From: Bradyrhizobium algeriense
GTDB taxonomy: Bacteria > Pseudomonadota > Alphaproteobacteria > Rhizobiales > Xanthobacteraceae
DNA: 64,000 bases
NCBI RefSeq assembly: GCF_036924595.1
Contig: NZ_JAZHRV010000001.1
Span: 1,426,001 to 1,490,000, forward strand
Direction: 5' to 3'
Shown here: one piece after another, positions 35,931 through 43,923 of the stretch
Position numbering within the stretch: the stretch's first letter is position 1
Layout of the letters: each line of letters opens with the position of its first letter
Notes under the pieces: generated by a model
The model's input: the letters and a program-made list of their open reading frames with translations, nothing else
What the model was told of the DNA's origin: nothing
Databases searched by the model: none
Translations under genes and position numbers: made by a program

Positions 35931-36389
35931 TCAGCGACGGTGGAGCGCGATCAGCTCGGCGACGCACGCAGGACGCTGGCCGCCTTCGATTTCGATCACC
36001 ATGTGGTAGTTGACCCTCAAGCCATCGGGCGGGACGTCTTCCACTTCGGCGATGCTGGTGCGGCCTCTGATCCGTGAGCCGGCCGGGACGGGAGAGAGAT
36101 AGCGGATCCGGTCTGCGCCATAGTTCAACGTGTTGCGCAGTCCTTTGAGCCCCATCACGGAACGAATGAACATCGGGGCAAGGCTGAGCGACAGCAGGCC
36201 GTGGGCGATGGTGACGCCGCCCGGAAGCTCCTTCCTTGCCCGCTCCTGGTCGACATGGATCCATTGATCGTCGCAGGTCGCCTGCGCAAAGAGGTTGATG
36301 CGTTCCTGGGTTACGTCAATCCATTCGCTGGCTCCGACTTCGGTGCCGACCGCTGCCTTGAACTCGCTGAAGTCGCTGAAGATGCGCAT
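35931..36389 (-). CDS. MaoC-family (R)-specific enoyl-CoA hydratase
   Basis: 152 residues with a hot-dog fold. The active-site segment INLFAQATCDDQWIHVDQER holds the Asp and His of the hydratase motif, followed by GGVTIAHGLLSLSLAP. It should hydrate trans-2-enoyl-CoA to (R)-3-hydroxyacyl-CoA, linking fatty-acid breakdown to polyhydroxyalkanoate. It is the last gene of the CoA-transferase operon, 29 bases after the B subunit, with GAGGA before the ATG. It may replace the MaoC domain missing from the pta product. Confidence 0.88.
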   Translation of the reverse strand: MRIFSDFSEFKAAVGTEVGASEWIDVTQERINLFAQATCDDQWIHVDQERARKELPGGVTIAHGLLSLSLAPMFIRSVMGLKGLRNTLNYGADRIRYLSPVPAGSRIRGRTSIAEVEDVPPDGLRVNYHMVIEIEGGQRPACVAELIALHRR

Positions 36390-36418
36390 TGCTGGTCCTC
36401 GTGCCTAAGCTTGTCGGA

Positions 36419-37069
36419 TCAGATTTTCATTTGGGGAACGTTGGCTGGGATGAACAAGTCCGCTTCCGTTACCGCCATGACCTCGGCGATGGTGACGCCC
36501 GGCGCGGTCTCCTGAAGCGTTATCCGTCCAGCGGTGAAGCCGATCACCGCCATATCGGTGACGACCAGGTCGACCGGCCGGGAAGAAGTCAGCGGCAGTG
36601 CGCATTTCTGCACGATCTTCGATTTTCCCTTGGCGGCGTGCTGCATGGCGACGATGACGCGCTTTGCCCCGGTCACCAGGTCCATCGCGCCGCCCATCCC
36701 CGGCACCATCTTGCCGGGGATCATCCAGTTGGCGAGGTGTCCTTCGGCGTCGACCTGCAGGCCGCCGAGGACCGTTATATCCACGTGACCACCACGGATC
36801 AATCCGAACGACATCGCGCTGTCGAAGACGCAGGCGCCGGGCAGGGCGCTGATCGGCCGTCCGCCGGCATCGGTAAGGTGGGGGTGAGCCATGCCTTGCT
36901 CCGGTATGGGTCCCGTGCCGATCAATCCGTTTTCCGACTGAAAAAATACCTTGAGATCGGACGGAACAAAGTTTGCGACCAGTGTCGGAATTCCGATGCC
37001 GAGATTGACGAGGTTACCTGCGCGGAGTTCGCGTGCCACCCGTCGCGCGATGATCGATTGAGCATCCAC
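36419..37069 (-). CDS. 3-oxoacid CoA-transferase subunit B
   Basis: 216 residues. IIARRVARELRAGNLVNLGI and the catalytic glutamate motif SENGLIG are present; ending segments GKMVPGMGGAMDLVTGAKRV and KSKIVQKCALPLT are family hallmarks. Acts with subunit A (37073) to move CoA between succinyl-, acetyl- or acetoacetyl-CoA and a short-chain acid. Three bases separate the two genes. The exact acid (acetoacetate or butyrate type) is not decided by sequence. Driven from box 4 at 37789. Confidence 0.9.
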   Translation of the reverse strand: MDAQSIIARRVARELRAGNLVNLGIGIPTLVANFVPSDLKVFFQSENGLIGTGPIPEQGMAHPHLTDAGGRPISALPGACVFDSAMSFGLIRGGHVDITVLGGLQVDAEGHLANWMIPGKMVPGMGGAMDLVTGAKRVIVAMQHAAKGKSKIVQKCALPLTSSRPVDLVVTDMAVIGFTAGRITLQETAPGVTIAEVMAVTEADLFIPANVPQMKI

Positions 37070-37072
37070 GGG

Positions 37073-37720
37073 TCACCCGTTGGCGATGAGGTAATCGACG
37101 AGCGGCGCGGGCGTTACGACATGGTCGGGCGCGATGACGCCGACGGGAACGATGTTCTCCGCGGTGACGATGACGGTATCGGCCGCCATTGCCATGACGG
37201 GATTGAAGTTGCGTGCGGTCAACGCGTAGGCGAGGTTGCCGAGATAGTCGGCTAGAAACGCATGGATCAGCGCAAAGTCCGAGCGAAGCGCCGTCTCGAG
37301 CAGGAAGCTCTTGCCGTCGACCTCGATCCTTCGTTTGCCTTCCTCGACCATGGTGCCGACGCCCGTCGGCGTCAGTACGCCTCCCAGGCCGCAGCCGCCG
37401 GCCCGAATGCGCTCGACGAAGGTGCCCTGAGGCACCAGGTTGACGGCGACCTGGTTGGCCATCATCTGCTTTTGTACGTTCGGATTGAGCCCAATGTGGC
37501 TTGTGGTCAGCGTCGAGACCAGCGCCGCATCGAACAGTTTCCCGACGCCCTTGCCGGGGAACGCGGCGTCATTGCTGATGATGGAGAGTTCGGACTTCCT
37601 TTGCCTGACCAGTTCGTCCAGCAGACGCTCCGGCGTTCCGACCCCCATGAACCCACCGACCATCACGGTTGAGCCGTTGGGGATCCTGGCAACCGCTTCT
37701 TCCACGGAGACGGCTTTCAT
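37073..37720 (-). CDS. 3-oxoacid CoA-transferase subunit A
   Basis: 215 residues. GSTVMVGGFMGVGTPERLLD and the GGCGLGGVLTPTGVGTMVEE loop are conserved in the A subunits of SCOT-type transferases. Partner of the next gene. The perfect FixK/FNR box at 37789-37802 lies 69 bases before the start, a normal distance for activation. The pair could release acetate or butyrate from CoA, or activate ketone bodies, at low oxygen. Confidence 0.9.
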   Translation of the reverse strand: MKAVSVEEAVARIPNGSTVMVGGFMGVGTPERLLDELVRQRKSELSIISNDAAFPGKGVGKLFDAALVSTLTTSHIGLNPNVQKQMMANQVAVNLVPQGTFVERIRAGGCGLGGVLTPTGVGTMVEEGKRRIEVDGKSFLLETALRSDFALIHAFLADYLGNLAYALTARNFNPVMAMAADTVIVTAENIVPVGVIAPDHVVTPAPLVDYLIANG

Positions 37721-37788
37721 CGGAGACTCCGAAATCGCTTGCGCTTGCAGGCGCTTGCCCGAAGGTGGAGCGAAGCCGGCATGAAGCT

Positions 37789-37802
37789 TTGATCTGTATC
37801 AA
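37789..37802. promoter_or_regulatory. FixK/FNR-type box 4 (TTGATCTGTATCAA)
   Basis: Perfect TTGAT-N4-ATCAA, identical to box 3 over all 14 bases, 69 bases upstream of the CoA-transferase A start (minus strand). The best placed of the six boxes. Confidence 0.8.
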
Positions 37803-37844
37803 GGCTTCCGCTTCTGGTATCGATGCCATTGCCGGGATCGCCGT

Positions 37845-38009
37845 CTATCGGTGCTTGCGGCGTTCTATGCCAATCGAGGACAGCATATCGTCCCATAGCT
37901 TGCGTACCTGCTCGTGGCGGCTCTCGATGGCCGTGTCCACTTCGTTGCGAAGCGGCAGCAGGTCTGAGTCAATTCGCCTGTTGCCATCGACCGTCTGGTC
38001 AATGGCCCT
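37845..38009 (-). other. open frame without a start codon (possible gene remnant)
   Basis: A 54-codon stretch between two stops on the minus strand reads like protein (LLPLRNEVDTAIESRHEQVR, then KLWDDMLSSIGIERRKHR). It has the charged helical composition of a real C-terminus but no start and no identifiable family. Possibly the end of a deleted gene. Confidence 0.25.
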
Positions 38010-38088
38010 TCAAGCGAGACCACTGTCGGTGTTGCGCCAACGTCGACCAGCGCAGCGCCGAACGCCGGCCTGAACAAGTAGGAACCTG

Positions 38089-38970
38089 ATGGTGGCACGG
38101 GTGCGAGCGGGTGAGGTCCAACTCGGCTGGCGACAGTGGGGCGAGGGCGATGTCACCGTTGTCTTCATCCACGGCAATCTCGCCAGCAAGGACTGGATCG
38201 AACTCGCCGCGCCGCTGTTCCCCAGCGGCGTTCGTGTGATCGGCATTGACTGGCGCGGCTGCGGCGAAAGTGACCGGCCGCCGCCGGCGGCCGATTTCTC
38301 CAACTATTCCATGCGCCAGCATGCGCTCGACATGCTGGCCGCACTCGATGAGTTGCAGATTCCCTTCTGCCACCTCGCCACCCACTCCACCGGCGGCATC
38401 ATTGCCGCGCGCATGCTGCTCAAGCAGCCCGAACGCTTTGGCAGGGTGTTCGCGCTGGATCCGGTTACGCCGCTGGGCATGGCCTTCAATGCCGAGCAGA
38501 CCGATCTGTTTCGCAAGATGATGAGGAGCCGGGAGCTGACGCGCGCGGTCATGGCCACCGCCGCGGCCTCGCTGTTCGTCCCCGAGAGCCTTGCGCCAAA
38601 TACCGTGCCGCGCTTTCGCGAGGGCCTCGCTGAGATCCAGGCGTTCTACGAACGCATCCTGGAGCAGACATTCGGTGTATCCGAGGGCGTCTGGCTCGGG
38701 ACGCCGTTCAACCTCAATCTGGAGCGGGAGAGCGGTGACCTGGAACGGCGCATGGCGGAGATCTGGCACCCGCACCTGGTGCTGTGGGGCGAGAAGGATG
38801 GCTGGATAGCTCCTGTCGATCTCAAGACCATGGCAGCAGCCATGCCGGATTGCCGGCTAATCACGGTGCCGGGCATTGGACATTCAATGAATCTCGAATC
38901 GCCCGCTCTCTACGCCGGATACTTTGGCGCATGGTTCGGCGGGCTTCCCGGAAGCGAAGTCGCGATCTAG
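38089..38970 (+). CDS. alpha/beta hydrolase
   Basis: 293 residues. VVFIHGNLASKDWI forms the oxyanion side (HGN), DWRGCGESDRPPP follows, and the nucleophile elbow is ATHSTGG with the serine in THSTG. LWGEKDGWIAP carries the acid and GIGHSMNLESP the histidine, so the triad is complete. No signal peptide, so cytoplasmic. Family members cleave esters, lactones or C-C bonds, and the substrate is unknown. It is convergent with the Crp/Fnr gene. Confidence 0.85.
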   Translation: MVARVRAGEVQLGWRQWGEGDVTVVFIHGNLASKDWIELAAPLFPSGVRVIGIDWRGCGESDRPPPAADFSNYSMRQHALDMLAALDELQIPFCHLATHSTGGIIAARMLLKQPERFGRVFALDPVTPLGMAFNAEQTDLFRKMMRSRELTRAVMATAAASLFVPESLAPNTVPRFREGLAEIQAFYERILEQTFGVSEGVWLGTPFNLNLERESGDLERRMAEIWHPHLVLWGEKDGWIAPVDLKTMAAAMPDCRLITVPGIGHSMNLESPALYAGYFGAWFGGLPGSEVAI

Positions 38971-38977
38971 CTCCGCG

Positions 38978-39649
38978 CTAAAGGTCCAGCTCCGCCAGCC
39001 GTCCCCGGTCCAGCAGTACGATTTGCCGCTGGGTCTGGCCGAGAAAGCCGAGAATGCCCATGCCGTGAAGATGTGACAGCGCCCGGGACACCGTTTCGAG
39101 CGTCAGGCCGAGATAGTCGGCGATATCGCGACGCGACATCGGAAGGGCCATCACGCCGGCGGCCGTCAAGCGGAGGTCCATCTCGCGCAGGAATGCGGCG
39201 ACGCGTTCCAGCGACGTCTTGCGCCCCAAGAGCAGCATGTGGTCCTCGGCATGCCGGAGGTTGCTCGTTGTCATATTCAGGAGATCGAGCGCCACCATCG
39301 CGTCTGTTTCCGCAACGTGCTCCAGGCTGCATCGTTTCATCAGCCGTACTGTCGTATCGACGATCGCTTCCGCGGTAAATCGATGGGTTAAACCGTTCTC
39401 CAGTCCAAAAATGTCGCCGGCGAGGTGGAACGCGCCGATCTGGCGGCGGCCGTCGGAAAGAAGCTTGTGGGTGCGAACCGCGCCGTCTCCGACCTGGTAG
39501 ATATAGTCGGCAGGTTCCGCCTCTCCAAAGATTTCTGTGCCCTTGTTGTACTTGAATTCGCTGAGGATTACCCTTGCCCGTGAAAGCTCGCCGAGTTGCC
39601 CCAGAGTCCTCGGCCTGCTTCCGGGATGAGCATTGACGTTGACAAACAT
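38978..39649 (-). CDS. FixK-like Crp/Fnr transcription regulator
   Basis: 223 residues from the ATG at 39649 (GGGAGAGATCC before it); the longer upstream frame is not credible. A cAMP-receptor-type beta-roll (about 20-120), a dimer helix, then a helix-turn-helix MSRRDIADYLGLTLETVSRA. The recognition residues E-x-x-S-R in LETVSR equal those of FNR/FixK and predict TTGAT half-sites, as found in this window. There is only one cysteine and no N-terminal Cys cluster, so it does not sense oxygen by an iron-sulfur centre. Its promoter region holds the palindrome at 39779. Confidence 0.88.
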   Translation of the reverse strand: MFVNVNAHPGSRPRTLGQLGELSRARVILSEFKYNKGTEIFGEAEPADYIYQVGDGAVRTHKLLSDGRRQIGAFHLAGDIFGLENGLTHRFTAEAIVDTTVRLMKRCSLEHVAETDAMVALDLLNMTTSNLRHAEDHMLLLGRKTSLERVAAFLREMDLRLTAAGVMALPMSRRDIADYLGLTLETVSRALSHLHGMGILGFLGQTQRQIVLLDRGRLAELDL

Positions 39650-39778
39650 GGATCTCTCCCTGTTTGAGACAATTTGTTCGCATCCCGGAGGGGCCTTCGT
39701 TGCCATGTGTCTATGCGTGGCTGGCCGCTCCCGGAATTGTGTTAAACCAGAGCGTGCAGGGAAGGCTATTGTATCGAG

Positions 39779-39804
39779 GGTCATTGGCCTCTGGGACAAT
39801 GACC
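39779..39804. promoter_or_regulatory. palindrome between the Crp/Fnr gene and the kinase gene
   Basis: Inverted repeat GGTCATTG, 10 bases, CAATGACC. Its core ATTGGCCTCTGGGACAAT matches the perfect palindrome at 42459 in 15 of 18 positions. Placed in the 289-base divergent region, so it could control both genes. Confidence 0.6.
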
Positions 39805-39900
39805 GGAAGGCCAATATTACAGTAGAACAGTAAGAAATTTTTATAGGACGTGCCCGCTGTCCCGGCCGACGTCTAATTTTTTGTTTCATTGGCGATGGTG

Positions 39901-39908
39901 GGGACAAT
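39901..39908. promoter_or_regulatory. GGGACAAT half-site before the kinase gene
   Basis: Half-site 30 bases before the kinase ATG, within TGGTGGGGACAATT, which is the exact reverse complement of the stretch at 35387-35400 before the outer-membrane protein gene. Confidence 0.45.
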
Positions 39909-39938
39909 TCTTCATCGCCTAACCTCGGTTCTGATGCC

Positions 39939-41783
39939 ATGGGCGACTGGATCAGTGCGTTGTTGATGAGTGTAGCTGTCGTCCTCACCCCTCTCCCGGT
40001 GACGGCGCAGGAGTTGCGTTCGCGATCGATACTTGTTCTGGACCAATCCCAATCTACGGGGCCGTTTTTCCTTCAGGTGTTCGCTGGGCTCCGCGCCGGG
40101 ATCGACGGCGGTGCCAGCGCTCACACCACGCTTTTCTCCGAAAGTCTCGATCTCAGCCGTTTTGATGGCGATGCCTATGACGAAAGTCTGCGCCGTCACT
40201 TCAGCGAGAAATATCGAGACAAGGATATCGGCGTTATCGTCACGATGGGCGCCGGCGCCCTGGAGCTTGTGCAGCGCTGGAGGGATGAATTATGGCCGGG
40301 AATTCCTGTCGTGTTCGGGATGGTCGATGAGATCGACTACGCCCGGCTGAAATTGCCGAACGATATAACGGGCAGCACTCTCAAGACGCGACTCGCCGAT
40401 TCAATCGGGGTCGCGCGAGCGGTGGTGCCTGATCTCGAAACCGTCGTCTTCGTTGGCGATCATTGGGACCGCCAGAACATATTCGGGAGCTGGGGCCTTG
40501 AGATACCCAAGGCCACCGCGGGATTGAATGTCATTGATCTCGTGGGCGCGACGATGGCGGAAGTGCGCAAGAGGGTCGAAGCGCTCCCCGCGCGCAGCGC
40601 CATCATCTATTCCGCAATGTATTCCGATGGTGAGGGTACCTACTATTCGCCTGCCAAAGCGTTTGAGCTGGTTGCGGAGAAGGCGAATCGGCCAATTATC
40701 GTTGCGGCGGAACCGCTTGTTGAGCTGGGCAGCATCGGGGGCTCTGTCATCGTTCCCGGTCTGGTTGGCGCTGACGCCGCAAAGCTGGCGTCGCGGATTT
40801 TACACGGAGAACCGGCGTCGAGTATTCCCGTAACGATGTCGCAAGCGGTGAAGCCGATCTTCAATTGGCTGCAGATGCAGCGATGGGGGGTCCGCGGGTC
40901 TGATTTGCCTCCCGGAAGCGAAATTCGTTTTCGCGAGCCAAATGTGTGGGAGAAGTATCGTTGGCAGTCCCTTTCTGTTGCGGCCGCGTTGTTGATACAG
41001 GCCGGGCTGATTTCGATTTTGCTGCACGAGCGGCATGGGCGAGCCATTGCTGAACGCGAATCCCGGAATCGCCTGACCGAGCTGGCCCACGCGAATCGTC
41101 AGGCGACAGCCGGGGAGCTGACTTCCACGATCGCGCACGAGCTGAATCAGCCCCTCGGTACAATTCTGACCAATGCTGAGACGGCAGAACTGATATTGAG
41201 TTCTCCGGCGCCGAACTTAAGCGAGGTCAAGGAAATCCTTGCCGACATCAGGCGGGATGATATTCGCGCCAGCGAGGTCATTCATCGCATGCGCAGCTTC
41301 TTGAGAAGGACGCCGTTCGAGGACAAGGCTGTCGACCTCAACGATACCGTGCGCAAGGTATTCGATTTCCTGTCGGTTCAGGCATCGGTGCGAAAAGTTG
41401 CGCTGTATTTCGAGCCCTCGGGAGAGCCGCTTCAGGTGAAGGGCGATCAGGTTCAGCTTCAGCAGGTCATCATGAACCTGGTTGTGAACAGCATGGATGC
41501 GATGGCTGCGATACCAAATGGGCGGACCGTGATTGGGCGGACCGAGATGAATGGTGGGTCGTCCGCAGTTGTTTCGATTTCGGATTCCGGTCCCGGGATT
41601 CCGACCGAGAAGTTGAACGAGGTCTTTGATCCATTCTTCACCACCAAGCAGCAAGGAATGGGAATTGGCCTGTCGATCTCGCGCACCATCGTTCAGGCGC
41701 ATAACGGGCGCATCTGGGCGGAAAATCAGAAGGAAGGTGGTGGCGCGGTGTTTCGTTTGTCTCTGCCGCTATCCTTATCGTAG
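39939..41783 (+). CDS. histidine kinase with periplasmic-binding-protein sensor domain
   Basis: 614 residues. Signal-anchor near the N-terminus, then a periplasmic ABC-substrate-binding-like domain (about 25-320; for example TMGAGALELVQRWRDELWPG and VVFVGDHWDRQNIFGSWG). One membrane helix (about 345-368) follows, then HisKA with H400 in STIAHELNQPLG, and a HATPase with NLVVNSMDAM, DSGPGIP and GMGIGLSISRTIVQAHNGRI. It should sense a small ligand outside the inner membrane and phosphorylate the FixJ-like regulator 10 bases downstream. No haem PAS domain, unlike FixL. Ligand unknown. Confidence 0.88.
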   Translation: MGDWISALLMSVAVVLTPLPVTAQELRSRSILVLDQSQSTGPFFLQVFAGLRAGIDGGASAHTTLFSESLDLSRFDGDAYDESLRRHFSEKYRDKDIGVIVTMGAGALELVQRWRDELWPGIPVVFGMVDEIDYARLKLPNDITGSTLKTRLADSIGVARAVVPDLETVVFVGDHWDRQNIFGSWGLEIPKATAGLNVIDLVGATMAEVRKRVEALPARSAIIYSAMYSDGEGTYYSPAKAFELVAEKANRPIIVAAEPLVELGSIGGSVIVPGLVGADAAKLASRILHGEPASSIPVTMSQAVKPIFNWLQMQRWGVRGSDLPPGSEIRFREPNVWEKYRWQSLSVAAALLIQAGLISILLHERHGRAIAERESRNRLTELAHANRQATAGELTSTIAHELNQPLGTILTNAETAELILSSPAPNLSEVKEILADIRRDDIRASEVIHRMRSFLRRTPFEDKAVDLNDTVRKVFDFLSVQASVRKVALYFEPSGEPLQVKGDQVQLQQVIMNLVVNSMDAMAAIPNGRTVIGRTEMNGGSSAVVSISDSGPGIPTEKLNEVFDPFFTTKQQGMGIGLSISRTIVQAHNGRIWAENQKEGGGAVFRLSLPLSLS

Positions 41784-41792
41784 GGGGGTCCA

Positions 41793-42431
41793 TTGCCGGG
41801 GTATGTGCATATTGTTGACGACGACGCCTCGTTTCGGACGGCTATCGAACGTCGTTTGAAGAAGGCCGGTTACGAAGTCGCGACTTATCCGTCGGCCCAG
41901 CATTTGCTCGACAGTCTGCCGAGCGAAAATGAATTGGGCTGCATTTTGCTCGACGTGCGAATACCGGGATTGAGCGGTCCGGAGCTGCAGGGGCGTTTGA
42001 GCGAAATCGGCTCGATCTTGCCGATCGTTTTTCTCACGGGCTATGCGGATGTCCAGACCACGGTGCGGGCCATCAAGGCGGGCGCAGAAGATGTTCTCAC
42101 CAAGCCGGTATCGTCGGAGGAGCTGCTTGCCGCAGTTGAGCGGGCCCTGGCTCACCACGAGGTAATGCGCGGCCAGAGAACCCAGCTCGACGTCGTGCGC
42201 GCTCATATTGCGAAGTTGACGCCGCGCGAACGCGAAGTCTTCGAACTCGTCATTCGCGGCAAGACCAACAAGCAGGTCGCCAACGTATTGGGCGCGACCG
42301 AACGCACGATCAAGGCGCATCGCCACAGGGTGATGGAGAAGCTGCAAGTGCAGTCTCTTGCCGAATTGGTCTCCCTTGCCGAGCGGGCCGGAGTTTTGAG
42401 AGATCCGTCGAGTACCAGACAGACGAATTGA
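41793..42431 (+). CDS. FixJ-family response regulator
   Basis: 212 residues, TTG start behind GGGGGG. Receiver domain with phosphoacceptor D54 (CILLDVRIPGLSG) and the Thr and Lys of the active site (VFLTGYADVQTT, DVLTKPV). C-terminal LuxR/FixJ helix-turn-helix LTPREREVFELVIRGKTNKQ, VANVLGATERTIKAHRHRVM. Partner of the kinase just upstream. Its targets are probably the ATTGTCCC/GGGACAAT sites around this locus, which would include its own cluster and the FixK-like gene. The same layout as FixL-FixJ-FixK but with a different sensor. Confidence 0.9.
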   Translation: MPGYVHIVDDDASFRTAIERRLKKAGYEVATYPSAQHLLDSLPSENELGCILLDVRIPGLSGPELQGRLSEIGSILPIVFLTGYADVQTTVRAIKAGAEDVLTKPVSSEELLAAVERALAHHEVMRGQRTQLDVVRAHIAKLTPREREVFELVIRGKTNKQVANVLGATERTIKAHRHRVMEKLQVQSLAELVSLAERAGVLRDPSSTRQTN

Positions 42432-42458
42432 GAAGTCGTCAACAGGATTTGAGTTCGC

Positions 42459-42476
42459 ATTGTCCCATGGGACAAT
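42459..42476. promoter_or_regulatory. perfect 18-bp palindrome ATTGTCCCATGGGACAAT
   Basis: Perfect dyad between the FixJ-like gene (stop 42431) and the lone receiver gene (start 42614). Related sites occur at 39779, 39901 and 35388. Best candidate for the FixJ-like operator. Confidence 0.7.
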
Positions 42477-42613
42477 AGTAAATGCGGGACTCAGGGCTTA
42501 CCAAAATAGTGTGGTGAGTCGGGGAACCACGACCTGATCGGCTTCGGCGGACGCTGACAGGTTTCAGATCGTCTCCTGGAAAGACGTTCAAGGCGCGATC
42601 AGGGATTGCGATC

Positions 42614-42988
42614 TTGGGAAATAGGAATGTCGTCTTTGTCGTCGATGATGACCCTGGAATGCTCAAAGGGCTAAAGCGGCTGCTACGCGAACACGGTTAC
42701 GACAGCGTTGTGTTTTCGTCCGCCGAGGAGTTCCAGAATCACGACGATTTCGAGTCGGCGTGTTGCGTGGTTCTCGACATCGATCTGAACAACGAATCTG
42801 GAATTGAACTGAGGCACCGTCTCAGAGCGGCGGGGATTTCACTGCCGGTTATTTACATTACCGCCAACGACAGCCCCACGGTCCGCATGGCCGCAATCGA
42901 CTCCGGCTGCATTGCCTATCTTACAAAGCCATTCCGGGCGAAGTCGCTGATCGAGCCGATCGAAAAATTAGCGGCCAGGGCAGCGTAG
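42614..42988 (+). CDS. stand-alone receiver-domain protein
   Basis: 124 residues, one CheY-like receiver with acidic pocket VVDDDPGM, phosphoacceptor Asp in VVLDIDLNNESG, and YITANDSPTVR and YLTKPFRAKS for the Thr and Lys. No output domain. It may act as a phosphate sink or adaptor of the kinase encoded upstream. The start seems to be TTG, with no clear ribosome site, so a nearby alternative start is possible. Confidence 0.8.
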   Translation: MGNRNVVFVVDDDPGMLKGLKRLLREHGYDSVVFSSAEEFQNHDDFESACCVVLDIDLNNESGIELRHRLRAAGISLPVIYITANDSPTVRMAAIDSGCIAYLTKPFRAKSLIEPIEKLAARAA

Positions 42989-43007
42989 ATTGTCGCCGTC
43001 GCGAACA

Positions 43008-43166
43008 CTACGCTTCATGCCGAGATCCGGCAGCATCAGGACCGACGTCGCGGAAGTTCGGATTGTCGCAACTGCCGACCTTTGAAAAGAACAGCGAGTA
43101 CAAGCCGCGTTCCGGATCATCGAGTGCGGCCGCGCCGTATCCGGTGCCGGAGGGCGCAACGACCAT
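43008..43166 (-). CDS. possible 52-residue protein or gene remnant
   Basis: Frame starting MVVAPSGTGYGAAALDDPER and ending with a segment containing SKVGSCDNPNFRDVGPDAAG. The same frame is open further upstream to a stop inside the FixK box at 43262, giving about 86 codons without a start, so the real N-terminus may be lost. Composition resembles a real protein but I do not recognise it. Confidence 0.3.
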   Translation of the reverse strand: MVVAPSGTGYGAAALDDPERGLYSLFFSKVGSCDNPNFRDVGPDAAGSRHEA

Positions 43167-43261
43167 GTAGCCCCGCCGGGCATGCCGTGCATCCCTTGCT
43201 TTGCCGACGCTGGCAGTGACCGTCGGATAGCGAAAGCCTTTCCTGACGGGACCCCGTGCCG

Positions 43262-43275
43262 TTGATCCGGATCAA
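43262..43275. promoter_or_regulatory. FixK/FNR-type box 5 (TTGATCCGGATCAA)
   Basis: Fully palindromic version of TTGAT-N4-ATCAA. It lies 144 bases before the broken secreted-protein gene (43419, plus strand) and just upstream of the possible remnant at 43008 on the minus strand. Confidence 0.65.
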
Positions 43276-43418
43276 TCGAGCCCGCGGGTCACGGCCTCAA
43301 CTGGTATGGGCGCGTCTCACGATGACGGAGCCTGAGGGCCGTCAGGAGCACTAGCCAAGTCGCCAATGTCGGGTCCGGGTCACAACGGCCCGGACTGAAA
43401 TCCCTCCAAGAGTGAATA

Positions 43419-43862
43419 ATGATGATGTTGCATCACAGGCGATCGGTAGTGGTAGCGCTGTTAGGATTGCTGACTTCGGCGGTCGCTGCGACGCCGGCAT
43501 CGGCGGAAATCGGAACGGTGAGGGTGGTCTTCACCAAAGGTGAGTTTATCGTTGGCGTCGGCGGTGGCGACGGTGTGCTGACATTCCGCGGCAAAAACTA
43601 TCCATCTACGGTTTCGGGTGCCAGCGTCGGCTTCACCGTTAGCGCATCGACCACCAGGCTGGTCGGCAGGGCATTGAACCTGAGGGGTCCCGGTGACATT
43701 GCCGGGTCATACGCCGTGGTCGGCGCCGGTGGAGCGCTTGCGGCCTGAGCCGGCGGCGTGCAGTTGCGGAATGCCAACGGCGTCATCCTGCAGCTCAGCG
43801 GTCCAAAGGTTGGCGTGGAACTGTCGGCCGCCATGGGCGGGGTGACGATCGCCATGCGATGA
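43419..43862 (+). pseudogene. secreted EipA/DUF1134-like protein gene with in-frame stop
   Basis: A signal peptide (SVVVALLGLLTSAVAATPAS, cleaved near SAEIG), then VGVGGGDGVLTFRGKNYPST and DIAGSYAVVGAGGALAA. After a single TGA the same frame continues with AGGVQLRNANGVILQLSG and ends VTIAMR at 43862. The two parts together give 147 residues resembling the glycine-rich beta domain of EipA/DUF1134-type envelope proteins. The TGA stands where a sense codon such as GGA is expected. A point-mutation pseudogene, unless the stop is read through. Confidence 0.65.
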
Positions 43863-43923
43863 GTTTGCGGAAACGAGTTTGCGTCGAGGCGCCTGTCGGG
43901 CGCCTCGGCTCGCCGGATCGCGA

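Noticed and set aside
39650..39988. N-terminal extension of the Crp/Fnr frame by 113 codons
   Set aside because: It runs through the divergent promoter region and lacks a ribosome site; the ATG at 39649 has one.
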